This document shows positions 32,718-42,345 of a stretch of DNA of 64,000 bases, piece after piece. The position numbers and the translations under genes were made by a program. The notes under the pieces were generated by a model. It worked only from the letters and a program-made list of their open reading frames with translations, had not been told where the DNA came from and made no database searches. The DNA comes from Macrotis lagotis. Lineage: Eukaryota > Chordata > Mammalia > Peramelemorphia > Peramelidae. Location: NCBI RefSeq assembly GCF_037893015.1, contig NC_133660.1, positions 282,039,067 through 282,103,066 on the forward strand. Direction: 5' to 3'. Within the stretch, counting starts at the first letter, position 1. The number at the start of each line of letters is the position of its first letter.

Positions 32718-32950
32718 AATGGTGATAATAAAGACAGCTTTTAGGTTTGCAAAGTCCAACTATTATCTCATTGGAATCTCCCAACAATCCTGGGAAGTAG
32801 GTGCTATTATTATCTCCCCTTTACAGATGGGGAAACTGAGGAAGCCTAAGACATTAAGCCACTTGCCCAAACTAGCAAATGTGTCAGCTGGATTTGAACT
32901 CAGGACTTTCCAACTCCAGGTCAAGGGATCTATCCAATGGGATACCTAGC
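32718..32950 (-). mobile_element. MIR/THER1-like SINE, near full length
   Basis: 'ggaagtaggtgctattatt', 'tttacagatggggaaactgagg' and 'ggatttgaactcaggactt' run to 'ggatacctagcagtc'. Confidence 0.85.
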
Positions 32951-32996
32951 AGTCTAAGGTAGAGGAGAAGGAGTATTTCAGAGTCTCCCAGTGACT

Positions 32997-33195
32997 ATTG
33001 TTTGTCCTTCATTCTCCAAGAAGACTATGACATCGAGGAGGTGGCACGAATGAATTGGATTTGAGTGAGGGGAGGCTGTGCCTCAGTTTCCTCATTTATC
33101 AAATGAGCTGGAGAAGGAAGTGGCAAACTGCTCTAGTATCTCTGCCAAGAAAACCCCAAATGGGGGTCACTGAGAGTGGGATATGACTGATCAAC
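32997..33195. mobile_element. Hybrid: B-type 3' end (-) joined to C-type 3' half (+)
   Basis: 32,997-33,073 is antisense B-type 3' body ('tgtccttcattctccaagaag', 'gaattggatttgagtg'). From 33,075 the sequence is sense C-type ('cctcagtttcctcatttatc', 'gccaagaaaaccccaaatgg', 'gggatatgactga'). Both heads are missing. Confidence 0.65.
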
Positions 33196-33764
33196 CACAA
33201 AAAAGAACTCAAATATCTGGCCCAGGCCAGGAACTTCTACTCCTCAGATTCCCCCTTATTCTAAGGCTGTCATCAACTTCTGCCCCCCCCCCCCCCGCCA
33301 AGTAGCCCCTTAGTCAGGAACCAGACTTGCCACTGTCATTGTCACTGGGATTAAGGGGGAATCTATATTCTCCCATCACCCCTTTTCCTGGCCTGAGCAG
33401 TGTGATTGAAGCATCCTTATTTCCTGACATTTCTTTCCCAAAGTCCCATAGTCCTCCTGGGGGCTCCCTGGTAAGAGTTTTTCAATTGTTTCAAGACCAA
33501 CTCCAGATTCCATGGTAGAGGGAATGCACAAAGGAAGCCATGTCCTCCCTGTGGCAGGAGGGGAAAGAAAAATGACCTTCCTTGCAGCACCACCCCTCCC
33601 CAGCCCCCAGCTCCCTGGGCCTGGTCCAGGGTTCTCAACCCAACAGGGTTGCTAAATAGTTGATGAATTGTTGAAAAGAAACATTTTTTTCTCTTCTCCT
33701 CACCCTACGCATAGGAAAATCATAGGATTTTGAACTAGAAATGTTTTTAAGGAGGATAAAAAGG
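33196..33764. other. Unique sequence with C14 run
   Basis: Poly-C at 33,283-33,296. No gene. Confidence 0.45.
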
Positions 33765-33862
33765 AGACCCTGAATTCAAACTCCAGTTTTGCTATGTCAT
33801 CCTGTGTGATCTGGGTCAAATGACTTTGCTTTTCTGGGCCTCAGTTCACTAATCTGTAAAAT
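33765..33862 (+). mobile_element. MIR/THER1-like SINE split by a young SINE
   Basis: 'gtgtgatctgggtcaaatgac' and 'aatctgtaaaatgc', with continuation 'aaggtcccttcc' after 34,035. Confidence 0.65.
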
Positions 33863-33871
33863 GCTATTGTT

Positions 33872-34020
33872 AGGGGTGGCTAGGTGGCACAGTGAATAGA
33901 GCACCAGACTTGGAGTCAGGAGTAACTGGGTTCAAATCCGACCTCAGTCACTTAATAATTACCTAGCCGTGTGGCCTTGGGCAAACCACTTAACCACATT
34001 GTCTTGAAAAATCTAAAAAA
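33872..34020 (+). mobile_element. A-type CORE-SINE with TSD
   Basis: 'aaaatgctattgtta' (33,858-33,871 region) against 'aaaatgccattgtta' (34,021-34,035), one mismatch. It inserted in a MIR. Confidence 0.95.
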
Positions 34021-34039
34021 AAAATGCCATTGTTAAAAA

Positions 34040-35120
34040 GGTCCCTTCCAGATGTGTACCTAGAACAGTGGGAGGGTGGCACCTGGGACCCGCTTTGCAA
34101 ACCTATGGGCAAATGTTCAAATAAAACCTGAATCTTCACTCTTCTCAGTTCTTTTGTTCCTGTAGCAGTGGGTGTGGCTCACAAGAACTCCATCTATCAA
34201 GGAAACCTTTTCATGGGCCTCCTGGGGTTTGTGCCATTTGGCAAAGAGCATTGGAAGGACTGGGAGGCAGGAACCTGTCTCCTTGTAACCCTGAAGGATT
34301 CCCTGGCCCTCTCTAGCCTCAGTCTCCTCATCTATAAATTGAGGAGGTTGTCACCCCTCGAGGGGCCTTTGTGGGGAAGCCCTCAGAGGCAGGGCTTGGA
34401 GGTATGATCACCATTTTACAGTGCAGCCAGAAGACGTGACTGATCTAAGGTCACAGCTAGTAAGGTGCTGAAGTGAGGATCTGAAGCCAGGTGTCCTTGC
34501 CTCCCTATCTACCCAGGAATCCCAAGACAAGCCTGGATGAAGCACCAGGAACAGGACTCTGGGGGGCAGAAATGGACACAGCCCAAGACACCAGGACCCT
34601 GGAGGAATTGTTGGAACACCATTTTCTCAGTTTTGTCCAATGCAGGACCAGAAGGAATCAGGGGCTCAGGCCCCAAAAGGAGCTTGGCCAAGGGGAGCCC
34701 ATGGCGAGGGGGGCAGGAGCAAGGGCAGATGCCCCTCCCACCAGGCTGATCGGGGAATGGTTGGGCTGGAGTCTCAAAGATGCAGCAACCAGAGGGACTG
34801 AGGTATAGAGAGGCGGGGGTGGGGGTGGGGGGTGGGGACCCGCCATGTTCCCTTTCACCAACAATGACCAACTCAGCCACTGCGTAAGGTCTGGTGACCT
34901 CCCCAGTGGAGCCTGAGACCCCCTCCCTTCCCACTCCACAGTAGCTCTTTTGTTCTCCCTTCCTCCTTCCACAGTCTCTCTTTTCCTCGTGGCTTTCCAG
35001 AGAATCCAAGCTAAAAACCCTGCCATGGACTAGAGAGCACACATTATTTTAATTCAAGTCAACAGGAACTGAAGTGCCTACTATGTGTTGGAGAAACAAG
35101 CAAACAAAAAAGGGCAGGAG
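34040..35120. other. Unique sequence with small MIR scraps
   Basis: MIR-like bits lie at 34,305-34,350 (+) and 34,410-34,500 (-). Frames of 105-177 codons overlap here on both strands, without domain or splice support. G-rich repeats lie at 34,812-34,840. Confidence 0.45.
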
Positions 35121-35124
35121 ACAG

Positions 35125-35250
35125 CAGGGGTTAAAAGAGCACTAAGCCTAGATTTAGAAGTCTTCAGTCCAAATTCAGCCTCAGATACTTCCTAGCTGTG
35201 GGACCATGAGCAAGTCACTTCACCGTTTGCCTCAGTTTCCTCACCTGGAT
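35125..35250 (+). mobile_element. CORE-SINE/MIR fragment
   Basis: 'cagcctcagatacttcctagctgtgggacc' region and 'gcctcagtttcctcacctgg'. Truncated after the core. Confidence 0.7.
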
Positions 35251-35620
35251 TCCAGCTGAGTATCCTTCCCAAATGGATTCAAGACAGCAAAATACAGAAT
35301 TTCCATACGGCTTGTGTGGGGAGCTGCGGGCTGCCCTTTGGATTCTGAGACTTCCCAAGGCAACCCTGGGTGGGTGGGTGAAGGGGAAAAGGAGACCCAG
35401 AGGGGACTTTTGAGAAGTCCCCTGAGGGAATCCTGGCCCCCAGGGTAGGTCCACGCTTCCAAGAACTGTTTTCGAAAGCCCCAACAGGGACTTGCATTCC
35501 CCCACACCCTAGTCTGAAAGTCCCTCAATCTTGGGTTCAGCCCCATGTCATATCATATAGAAACATATGGCTGTCGATATGTAAACACACACACATGTAT
35601 ATGAACGTGTCGATATATGA
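35251..35620. other. Unique sequence upstream of CpG island
   Basis: 35,544-35,615 is AT-rich with an imperfect inverted repeat ('gtcatatcatatag' against 'gatatatgatgtcg') and a short CA run. No gene. Confidence 0.4.
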
Positions 35621-35621
35621 T

Positions 35622-35735
35622 GTCGTTGGTCCTTGGTTCTCCCAGAAGCCCGTGGCATCAGGGAGGTGAGGCCATGATGGGGGGCTGGGCCAAGTCCCCG
35701 CCTCACCTTGTCCTCCGGAGCATGGCGGGGCCCAG
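35622..35735 (-). mobile_element. B-type CORE-SINE 3' part at the CpG-island edge
   Basis: 'ggtccttggttctcccagaag', 'gtggcatcagggaggtgagg' and 'gcctcaccttgtcctccggag' line up with antisense B-type words ('tgtccttcattctc', 'gaagaccatgacatcaggg', 'gcctcactttctcctccagag'). The middle ~30 bp are missing. It blends into GC-rich promoter sequence without a visible boundary. Confidence 0.6.
35701..35710 (-). promoter_or_regulatory. Candidate minus-strand splice donor
   Basis: On the minus strand the sequence reads CAAG|GTGAGG, with GT at 35,706-35,705. It is a good donor at the opposite edge of the island, but it lies in SINE-derived sequence, so it may be chance. Confidence 0.35.
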
Positions 35736-35984
35736 GAGGAGCCGAGCCCGGAGGGGGGCGGGGGCCCGGCCCGGCCTCCCGCCGGCTCCGCACACAGGCG
35801 CCGGGAAGCTCCCGGGGCCCGGCCCGGCCCCGGACTCGGCGCGGCGGGCACTGGAGTGCCCTTCGGCCGCTCGGAGGCTCGGCTTCCCAGCAGCCGGGCC
35901 CCGGGTCTCCCGGCTCCGCCCCGGCCGCCCCCGGCTTCCCGCTCTCCCCGCCCCCGGCCCTGTTATGGTTGCGGTGTTACTGGA

Positions 35985-35990
35985 CACGTG
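35985..35990. promoter_or_regulatory. CACGTG E-box 1
   Basis: In 'ggacacgtgcgg', upstream part of the island. Candidate USF/MYC-family site. Confidence 0.5.
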
Positions 35991-36110
35991 CGGCTCAGAT
36001 GAATGAACCCGAGGGCGCCACCCCCTCCGTCAGCCAATCGCCGCCGACCTCATCCCGGCCGCTTCCGCCTATAGCGGCGCCCGGGCGGGCCGGGACCGGG
36101 GGCTCGGCAG

Positions 36111-36120
36111 CCCACGTGGG
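36111..36120. promoter_or_regulatory. CACGTG E-box 2, palindromic CCCACGTGGG
   Basis: Perfect 10-bp palindrome between the first two CCAAT boxes. Confidence 0.55.
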
Positions 36121-36289
36121 AGCCCGGGGCCGGGAAAGGGGCGGCCGCCGGGCGGGGGCGGGCCCTAGGAGCCGCGCTGGCCATTGGCCGGCTGCGCCGG
36201 GGACGCGAGGGCGGGGCGAACGCGCGGCGCCAAGGCTTAAATGGGACGGACGGGCGGGGGCGGGGCGGGGCCGGCCGAGGGAGCGCTGA

Positions 36290-36476
36290 GTGGCGGCGAG
36301 CTCCGGCCAATGGCAGGAGGGGCCGGGCGGCGGCGGCCAATGGCGGCCAGCGGGGCGGGGCCTCCGCCGCAGCAAGTTCGGTTGCGCGGGGCCGCAGCGC
36401 CACTGTCAGTGGCGGCGGCGGCGGCGGCGGCGGCGCGGCGGCGCGGGGCCGGCGGAGTCCTGGGTCTGCGGCGGCG
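36290..36476 (+). other. Putative non-coding first exon (3' boundary = splice donor)
   Basis: The sequence ...'ggcggcg' followed by GTGAGTCC places a near-consensus 5' splice site after 36,476, shortly downstream of the CCAAT/GC-box cluster. The start is approximate: no initiator can be fixed by eye, and initiation may be dispersed over 36,240-36,400. Only ATGs within 'caatggc' (36,310 and 36,340) lie upstream of the donor, so the exon is probably 5'UTR and the coding start lies in a later exon, outside or far into the window. Confidence 0.6.
36411..36435 (+). repeat. (GGC)8 triplet run in the 5'UTR
   Basis: Eight GGC units following 'cagt', continuing into imperfect 'gcggcggcg' units. Such runs are common in CpG-island 5'UTRs and can vary in length. 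Confidence 0.9.
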
Positions 36477-36485
36477 GTGAGTCCC
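36477..36485 (+). promoter_or_regulatory. 5' splice donor, plus strand
   Basis: GCG|GTGAGTC: GT at 36,477-36,478 with the A, G and T of the consensus all present at +3 to +6 (G, A, G, T). This is the strongest directional evidence for transcription to the right. Confidence 0.65.
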
Positions 36486-36629
36486 GGGCTCCTGCGCGTG
36501 CCCTCCCCTGCCCTCCCCTCCGCGCCCCCGCCCTCGGGGAGCGCGCGGACGTTTATGTAAGGCGCGCATGGAGGCGGCGCGGCCCGGCGGGGCTCCGAGG
36601 GGCGGGCACACGCCCCCCAGCCGGCGCCC

Positions 36630-36637
36630 CACGTGAC
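36630..36637 (+). promoter_or_regulatory. CACGTGAC E-box 3
   Basis: It lies ~150 bp into the presumed first intron. The CACGTGAC form is that preferred by USF and MiT/TFE factors. Only a candidate. Confidence 0.5.
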
Positions 36638-36850
36638 CCGGCCCCCGCCCCCCGCCGCCTCCTCTCAGCTTGTCCTTCTGTGGAATGGGCGCGGGGCGCC
36701 CCCGGAGGACGCGCCGGTGGGGAAACTGAGGCCGGGGAGCGGACCCCTCCCCCTGCGGCGCGCCCCTCGGGCCGAGGCCCCTGACCCGCAGACATTCCTG
36801 CCCCAGCGCCCCCCCCGGCTGCCCCCCGACCCCCGTCACCGCACCTTTGG

Positions 36851-37080
36851 CCCCGGAGGAAACTGAGGCACCGCCGCCCCCACCGTAGCCACTCGGCCTC
36901 TGCACATGGGGGCGCGGGGGTCTGTGGTCGGCAGCCCCCCCAGAGCGAAGGCAGCATCCATCCCCGAGGGAGAGCCTGCAACAATTCGGTGCCAGCAGCA
37001 TACGCGGGGTGGGGGGGGATCCGCAGCCTTTGGTGGGCTCTGAGCCTGGTCTTCCTGGAATAACTTCCTTGTGGACTGAC
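36851..37080. other. Intron-proximal GC-rich shoulder
   Basis: Falling GC content with a G9-10 run near 37,008-37,018. No coding signal. A 287-codon minus-strand frame across 36,237-37,100 is a GC-rich artefact of the island. Confidence 0.5.
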
Positions 37081-37081
37081 C

Positions 37082-37500
37082 GTGACCTTGGCCTTGTCAT
37101 TTCCTGTCCCTGGACCTCCAGTCTTCAACAACAAATGTCTCTTTGGTCAAGCCTAGGCCCCACCTGGTCACTGCTGGGGCCGCAAACCCCGAGGGTCTCT
37201 CCTCCCAGACTGCTTGTTTTGGGGGGGGGGTTAGCCAGGGTAACCAGACAAGCCATTCTCTGCTTCATTTCCGTCTCACCTGCCCTGGTCACTTATGGGG
37301 CCGGGGTCTCCGGGCAAACAGAGACCGCGTCAAGACCCTCCAGGACTGCCACTTCCTCTGGGGCCATGTCCAGTCTTTCTGATTCATACGTGGCCCTGGA
37401 GGAGAAACTGAGGCACAGCCCCCCAAATCCAGCTGAAGAGCATGTCCTGGCATCGCCTCTCTGATGTCATGGTCTCCTTTGAGAAGGAAGGACGAACTGA
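37082..37500 (+). mobile_element. B-type CORE-SINE, extended variant
   Basis: 'gtgaccttggccttgtcatttcc', an extra ~200-bp middle module including 'tctttggtcaagcc' and a G9-10 run (about 37,220), then 'ggccctggaggagaaactgagg' and 'gatgtcatggtctcc', ending 'gaaggaaggacgaac'. The same variant occurs at 46,310. Confidence 0.7.
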
Positions 37501-38157
37501 TGACCTTAGAGCAGATGATTGTCCAGGTTCTTGGGCTCTCCTGACAGCTCCCGGCCCAGAGTCACTTCCTCTTAGCTCTGCACCTTCCTTAGACACCCCC
37601 CCCCCTGCCAAGGGCTGTGCTGGGGGACAGGGAGCCCCTTTCACTTTGTTAACCCATACCCCCAGGCACCCCTCCAGGAAGGCGGACTCAGTCAGCCACT
37701 GTTGTTGAAAGATGCCGTCCCTTCCCGCCTCCTTAGAACTTTGCCAAGGTGTGCCAGCCTGGGCACTGTTGGCTCTGAAGAGGAGCCCATCCCATCCACC
37801 CTGGTCTTTTTGATCTCCCCAGATTGGCCCTCTGGTGGGGGAGATGGTCAGGCCCACTAAAGGGGCCACACTACCCTGGGAGGGCCAGGCTAAGATAATT
37901 GGGCTGGGGTTGGAGGCCCTGGCATGTTTACTTGGCTGGGCCCTGGGCCAAGGGCTTTGAGTGCCAGCTAGGACCAAAAACAGTCTGGAGTGGGGGGGAA
38001 GGTGGGACATGACTCGGTCTCCCCAAGAAGAATGACTGGAAGGAGGAAATAAATTATGAGGCCCACATGGCCTTAGGCTCCATCGTACAGGAAAATGATC
38101 TGTGAACCCCACGGAAAGTCCTCCTCTTAACTCACCCCTACGGGGGGGGGGGGGGCA
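37501..38157. other. Unique, presumed intronic
   Basis: No exon is supported. A 275-codon minus-strand frame (37,384-38,211) runs through SINE and unique DNA and starts at a non-ATG codon. G14 run at 38,142-38,155. Confidence 0.5.
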
Positions 38158-38420
38158 AAGAGCATTACATTTGAGCCTAACAGGAATACTGTGTGACCCT
38201 AGGCAAGACACTGAACCAGTCCATGCCTCAGTTCCTCACCTGTGAAGCGTGGCTCACCCTTCCCTCCTAGGCATCAGCTGAGGAGCAGGAGATACAAGCT
38301 ATGGTCATCCTTGCTACAGCCCCACTTTACAGATAGGGAATCTGAGGCATGGAGTGATTCAGTGAACTTGCCCAAGGCTGGATTTGAATACAGGTCTTCC
38401 TGACTCTGGTTCCTTTCCAA
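38158..38420. mobile_element. Two MIR fragments, tail to tail
   Basis: 38,158-38,270 is plus strand ('tgtgtgaccctaggcaagac', 'gcctcagttcctcacctgtg'). 38,300-38,420 is minus strand ('tttacagatagggaatctgagg', 'ggatttgaatacaggtcttcc'). Confidence 0.7.
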
Positions 38421-38559
38421 GTAATTCCTGGGGGTAGGCACCATCTGATCAGTGAGCAAGCTTTGCCCATTTGTTCTACCTCTCCTGTCAGAGCAGATTT
38501 CAGATCCGTCCATCCTCTGACACCCAGCTCTGGTCACGCCCCTCCCCATCCTTGTTTTC

Positions 38560-39270
38560 TTGGCATTCAAATACAGCCTCCTGAACTTGGCATTCAAAGC
38601 TCTTGGCTGCTTTCCGCCCCAGACCAGCCTCCATCCCCTGGGGCTGGAACTTCTGTCCCAGGTGAGCCATGTTCTCTTCATCACTCACTCCTCGTGACTC
38701 TTTCTAGTTTTCATTGTGCTTCTCCTCTGTCTGTGCTGGATGGCGCACCCTCTTCTCCTCTCCCTCCATACTCTTGCGCTTGGTGATCTCATCAGTACCA
38801 GGGACTCTGGCATCATCTCTTGGAGTTGAGGCTTCCCTCCAACCCTCTCTGCTGACCTTGGACATCTTTCAGTCAGCTGACACCCTAAACTCATGTCCAC
38901 AAGAGAATTTCTGATTTCATCTCCAAGCCCTTCCCTCTCTCTAATTTTACTTTGCCTGTCCAAGGCACCACCTTCTCTCTGGCTTCCCAGACTTACTATG
39001 CGGGTGTCCATTCTGCTTCTCACAATCTCTTACTCTTAGACAGGTGTTCCCATTTCTGCTTTTATGTGTGTGTGTCTCCTTGGTCCTGCAGGCCCCCCTC
39101 ACCCCCACCTGGACTATGGTAGTGGCTTCCTGGGGAGGTCACAACATCACCTACCTCTCCCTTTAGCATTCACTGGCTTGCTCTGCTCTCCAAGAGCAAA
39201 TAGAAAATGTTCTGTTGGGCACCCAGAGTTCACCCACCCCGCTTTCTTTACCCTGGTCTTCTACTTTGTA
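38560..39270 (+). mobile_element. L2 LINE fragment
   Basis: L2 words 'ctcttgcgcttggtgatctcatcagtacc' region (38,770-38,800), 'cttgcaccctaaactcatgtc'-like (38,880) and 'cctggactatggtagtggcttcc' (39,108-39,130) are in sense order. No open frame remains. Confidence 0.6.
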
Positions 39271-40334
39271 GAATGCATTGTGAAGGGCTTGGTACCAAGC
39301 CTATCAAAACAAATAGAAGCCAAAGACAGTCCCTGCCCTTAGGGAGCTCCCAATCATCACACAAACTGGCTATAAATGATCTAAGATCCTTAACAGAATC
39401 ACTGGGCCCTCTGGGGGATGGACACAGTCCCCTCGGAAAAGATGGGATTTTAGTTAGTTAGCAGGGGAAGAGGGCAATGAGGAGGGAGAGGCTCCCAGCT
39501 GGAGAAGATGCTTCCAACTGGAGGGTCAGCCCAGAGGTGGGAGGTGTAGAGCGGCCTGGAAAGGAAGGAAGGCGGGAGGGCTAGGGGATGCCAAGCAGCA
39601 GCACTTTGGATTTGATCCTAGGGACCCTAGGGAGCCACTGGGGCTGATCCAGTGGGGCAGGCAGCTGCCCCCTTCCCTGGGCTCAGCCTCCCCGCCTCAA
39701 GGGGCCAGCACTTCTCACTTCATTTCCCTTCATTTTGCTTTTATCAACGTGTGCCTGTTTGCCACACCAGATTGGAAACTCTCTGAGGCTGGTTTTTATC
39801 TCCATCTTTCCAGTTCTAGGAGTGTCCACCTTGTAGTAGGCACCCGATGCTTGTGTATCGAATGATAGGAAGTGGCAAGCAGAACAGTTCCTTTAATAGC
39901 ATCATGAAGGAACATCTTGACCCACAGTAAGGCTGGGGAAGGGTTCAGCTTGTTCTCCCCTCTCCCACCCCCACCCCACTCTGGGCAGGCAGTTCACAGA
40001 CTCAATGGAGAAATTAGAATCACACTTTTTCTTTCTTCAGATAATGGTTCAGAAAAACAGGGATCCCAGAACCTAAGCTAATCAAGCGCCACAGCCCAAG
40101 AAGCAAGGATTCCTCAGTCACCTGAGGTCTTCTGGCTCATAGCAGCTGTTTCTGATGGGAACAAAAATTCTGAGGACCCTCCCCTCCCTGATGGATTTTT
40201 TCCTTGATTACGCCAAAGAGGCCACTTTCTCGCTGCTCTACCAGCATTGCCTCAGTCAAACTGAGAGCTGTAAAAGACTTAGCTTAAAAAGACCAAGGTC
40301 TCCCACTCCATCCCCAGGTCTCCTGATCCACATC
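39271..40334. other. Unique, presumed intronic
   Basis: 39,325-39,350 ('ccctgcccttagggagctcccaatc') and 39,600-39,640 look like scraps of old interspersed repeats. No exon. Confidence 0.4.
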
Positions 40335-40472
40335 TGACCACTGAACCCCAGAAGAGTGAAGCTGGGGGCTTTGCCAGCACCCCCTCACTCAAATCCAATT
40401 CACTTCCAAGTCATGACATCACCTCTCTGATGTCACAGTCCTCTTCAAGAATGAGGGATAGATGACAAACAA
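40335..40472 (+). mobile_element. B-type CORE-SINE, 3' half
   Basis: 'gccagcaccccctcactcaaatcc', 'gtcatgacatcacctctctgatgtc', ending 'gatgacaaacaag'. Confidence 0.8.
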
Positions 40473-40599
40473 GAAAACAGTTATGTCGGCGGGAGTAGCT
40501 GAGCATCATCCTGTCCAACAACTTTCTCTGATCTTGATGATGAGAGTGTATATTTGTGGGGCCTCATAAAGCTTGCTAAGCTATTCCAAAACATTTTCT

Positions 40600-40760
40600 C
40601 CACTGCACCTCTAATGTCCATCAAGGTGGAGAATGGAGGAATTATCACCTCTGTTTTACAGAAGACCAAACAGGCCCAGAGAGCCTTGGGGACCTGTCTA
40701 CAGAGGTAGTGTTGTATTTGACCTCAGATCCTCTGCCCTCAGAGTCAGCATTCCTTGTGC
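40600..40760 (-). mobile_element. MIR/THER1-like fragment
   Basis: 'attatcacctctgttttacag', 'ggcccagagagccttgggg' and 'gacctcagatcc'. Confidence 0.6.
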
Positions 40761-40869
40761 CTCACTTCCTCTCTGGCTTCTCCTCTGCTGAGATACTGCC
40801 CTATATTGTAGGTTTAAGGAGGAAGAGACCCAAGGTCTACCAGCAACTTAACTTAGAAGGAAAGGGTTT

Positions 40870-41014
40870 GGGGCATATAAGTGGCACAATAGATAGAGCA
40901 CCACCCCCGAGTCAGGAGGACCTGAGTTCAAATGTGGCCTCAGATACTTAAAATTACCTAGCTGTGTGGCCTTGGGCAAGTCACTTAACCCCATTGCCTT
41001 GCAAAAACAAAACA
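40870..41014 (+). mobile_element. A-type CORE-SINE
   Basis: Diverged head 'ggggcatataagtggcacaa', normal tail 'ttgccttgcaaaaac'. The short repeat 'aaggaaag' flanks it (40,857-40,864 and 41,015-41,022). Confidence 0.85.
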
Positions 41015-41015
41015 A

Positions 41016-41385
41016 AGGAAAGAGATCCTAGCTGGCACTAGTGGGCAGCATGCCTGCTACAAATCATCCCTAAGCTCCATGCCAGGAACAACCCAGAGTC
41101 TGCCCTAGTGCACAGATCTTCAGTCTTTGAAGGCCTGGGGAATGGATGCTAAGACAGGGATACAAATATTGAGTTAGTACCAACAGTCCAAGCCATGGGG
41201 GAGCCTCTGAGCTGCTCCCAGTTGGGGCCATCCCTCAAATACAGTACTTGTAAGGAAGAGATCCCTCTGTGGTTCTGGGCATGTTGAGCCTCAGAGAGCC
41301 AGTGGTGGGAGAATTTAAAGAGACAGGTCTCTATCCAGTGTCTGTCAGCTTTGAATATTGGGCTAAAGTGTTTGGAGTCTATCTT
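41016..41385. other. Unique, no gene seen
   Basis: No recognised repeat or exon. Confidence 0.4.
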
Positions 41386-42345
41386 ATTCTTTTAAAAAAA
41401 AATTATTTATTTTTAGGGGGCAGTTAGGTGGCACAGTGGATAGAGTGCTGGCCCTGGAATCGGTAGAACCTGAGTTCAAATCCAGCCTCAGACACTTAAT
41501 AATTTACCTAGCTGTGTGGCCTTGGGCAAGCCACTTAACCCCATTGACTTGCCATAAAAAAAAAAACTAAAAAAAATTATACTTTTTTAATATTCATTTT
41601 AGAAAAATTGAGTTCCCAATTTCCTCTCTCCTTCCAATCTCTCCTCCACCCTTTGAGAAGTAAGCAGTATATCAACTATATAATATGTGAAATCATGCAA
41701 AATATTTCCCTCTTAGCCATGCTGCCAAAAAAAGAAAAGAAAGTGAAAAAAAAATCTGCTTCCATGTGCACTCCATGCTCATCAGTTCTTTGTCTGGAGG
41801 TGAATGGCATTTTTCATTATCCGTCTCTTCATCATCTTGGTTTTGCTGTTTCTATGTAAACTGATCTCCTAGTTCTGCTCCCTTCACCTGGCATCAGTTG
41901 ATGCATCTCTTCCCAGGATTTTCTGAGAGCATCCTGCTCGTCATTTCTTATGATCGTCAGAGCATCTCTGTCCTACACCACACCCCAGTCAGCCATTCCC
42001 CTGTTGATGAGCATTGCCACCTCAAAAAGAGCTGCCAGAAATATTTGTGTACGTGTGAGTCCTTTTGGTTTTACTCCGATCTCTTTGGAATCCAGACCTG
42101 GTAGTGTTGATGCTGCTGGGCCAAAGAGTGCGCTCAGTTTTAACAGCCCTCGGAGCACAGTTCCAACTTGTTCTCCTCATTGGTTGGACCAGAAGGCCAT
42201 TAGTGTCCAAGTTTTCACACATCCCCTTTAGCATTTGTCATTTTTTTTCTCTAATCAATCATGATCTGAAACATTTTCTCATGTGACTGTTGGTAGCTTT
42301 GATTTCTTCTGAGAACTGTCTGTTAATAGACTTAGACCGTTTTTG
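41386..42345 (-). mobile_element. L1 3'UTR, antisense, with SINE
   Basis: 'gtgaaatcatgcaaaatatttccc' (41,688), 'gttctttgtctggaggtgaatggc' (41,787), 'ggcatcagttgatgcatctc' (41,891) and 'gatctgaaacattttctcatgtgac' (42,264) follow L1 order. Confidence 0.75.
41416..41577 (+). mobile_element. A-type CORE-SINE in L1
   Basis: Head 'gggggcagttaggtggcaca', tail 'ccattgacttgcc' plus A-rich. A/T-rich flanks make the TSD ambiguous. Confidence 0.85.

Larger units (their letters stand above)
35690..36850 (+). promoter_or_regulatory. CpG-island promoter of an unidentified gene
   Basis: About 1.15 kb, extremely GC-rich and dense in CG dinucleotides, unlike all flanking DNA. It contains CCAAT boxes at 36,034-36,038, 36,183-36,187 (inverted), 36,307-36,311 and 36,337-36,341. 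The last two are both within 'ggccaatggc', 30 bp apart. GC boxes lie at 36,251-36,270 and 36,351-36,360, and no convincing TATA box is seen. Such islands mark broad, ubiquitously active transcription starts. NF-Y and Sp1 would be the expected binders. The direction is inferred from the plus-strand donor at 36,477. The gene itself is not identifiable from non-coding sequence. Confidence 0.85.

Noticed and set aside
35708..36289. 193-codon plus-strand frame in the CpG island
   Set aside because: Same GC artefact. It spans CCAAT and GC boxes and SINE-derived sequence.
36237..37100. 287-codon minus-strand open frame across the CpG island
   Set aside because: GC-rich DNA has few stop codons. The translation is Pro/Arg/Gly/Ala-rich low complexity with no domain, and it runs antisense to the promoter and exon-1 donor.
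37384..38211. 275-codon minus-strand frame
   Set aside because: Begins at a non-ATG codon, runs through the B-type SINE and unique DNA, and shows no recognisable domain.
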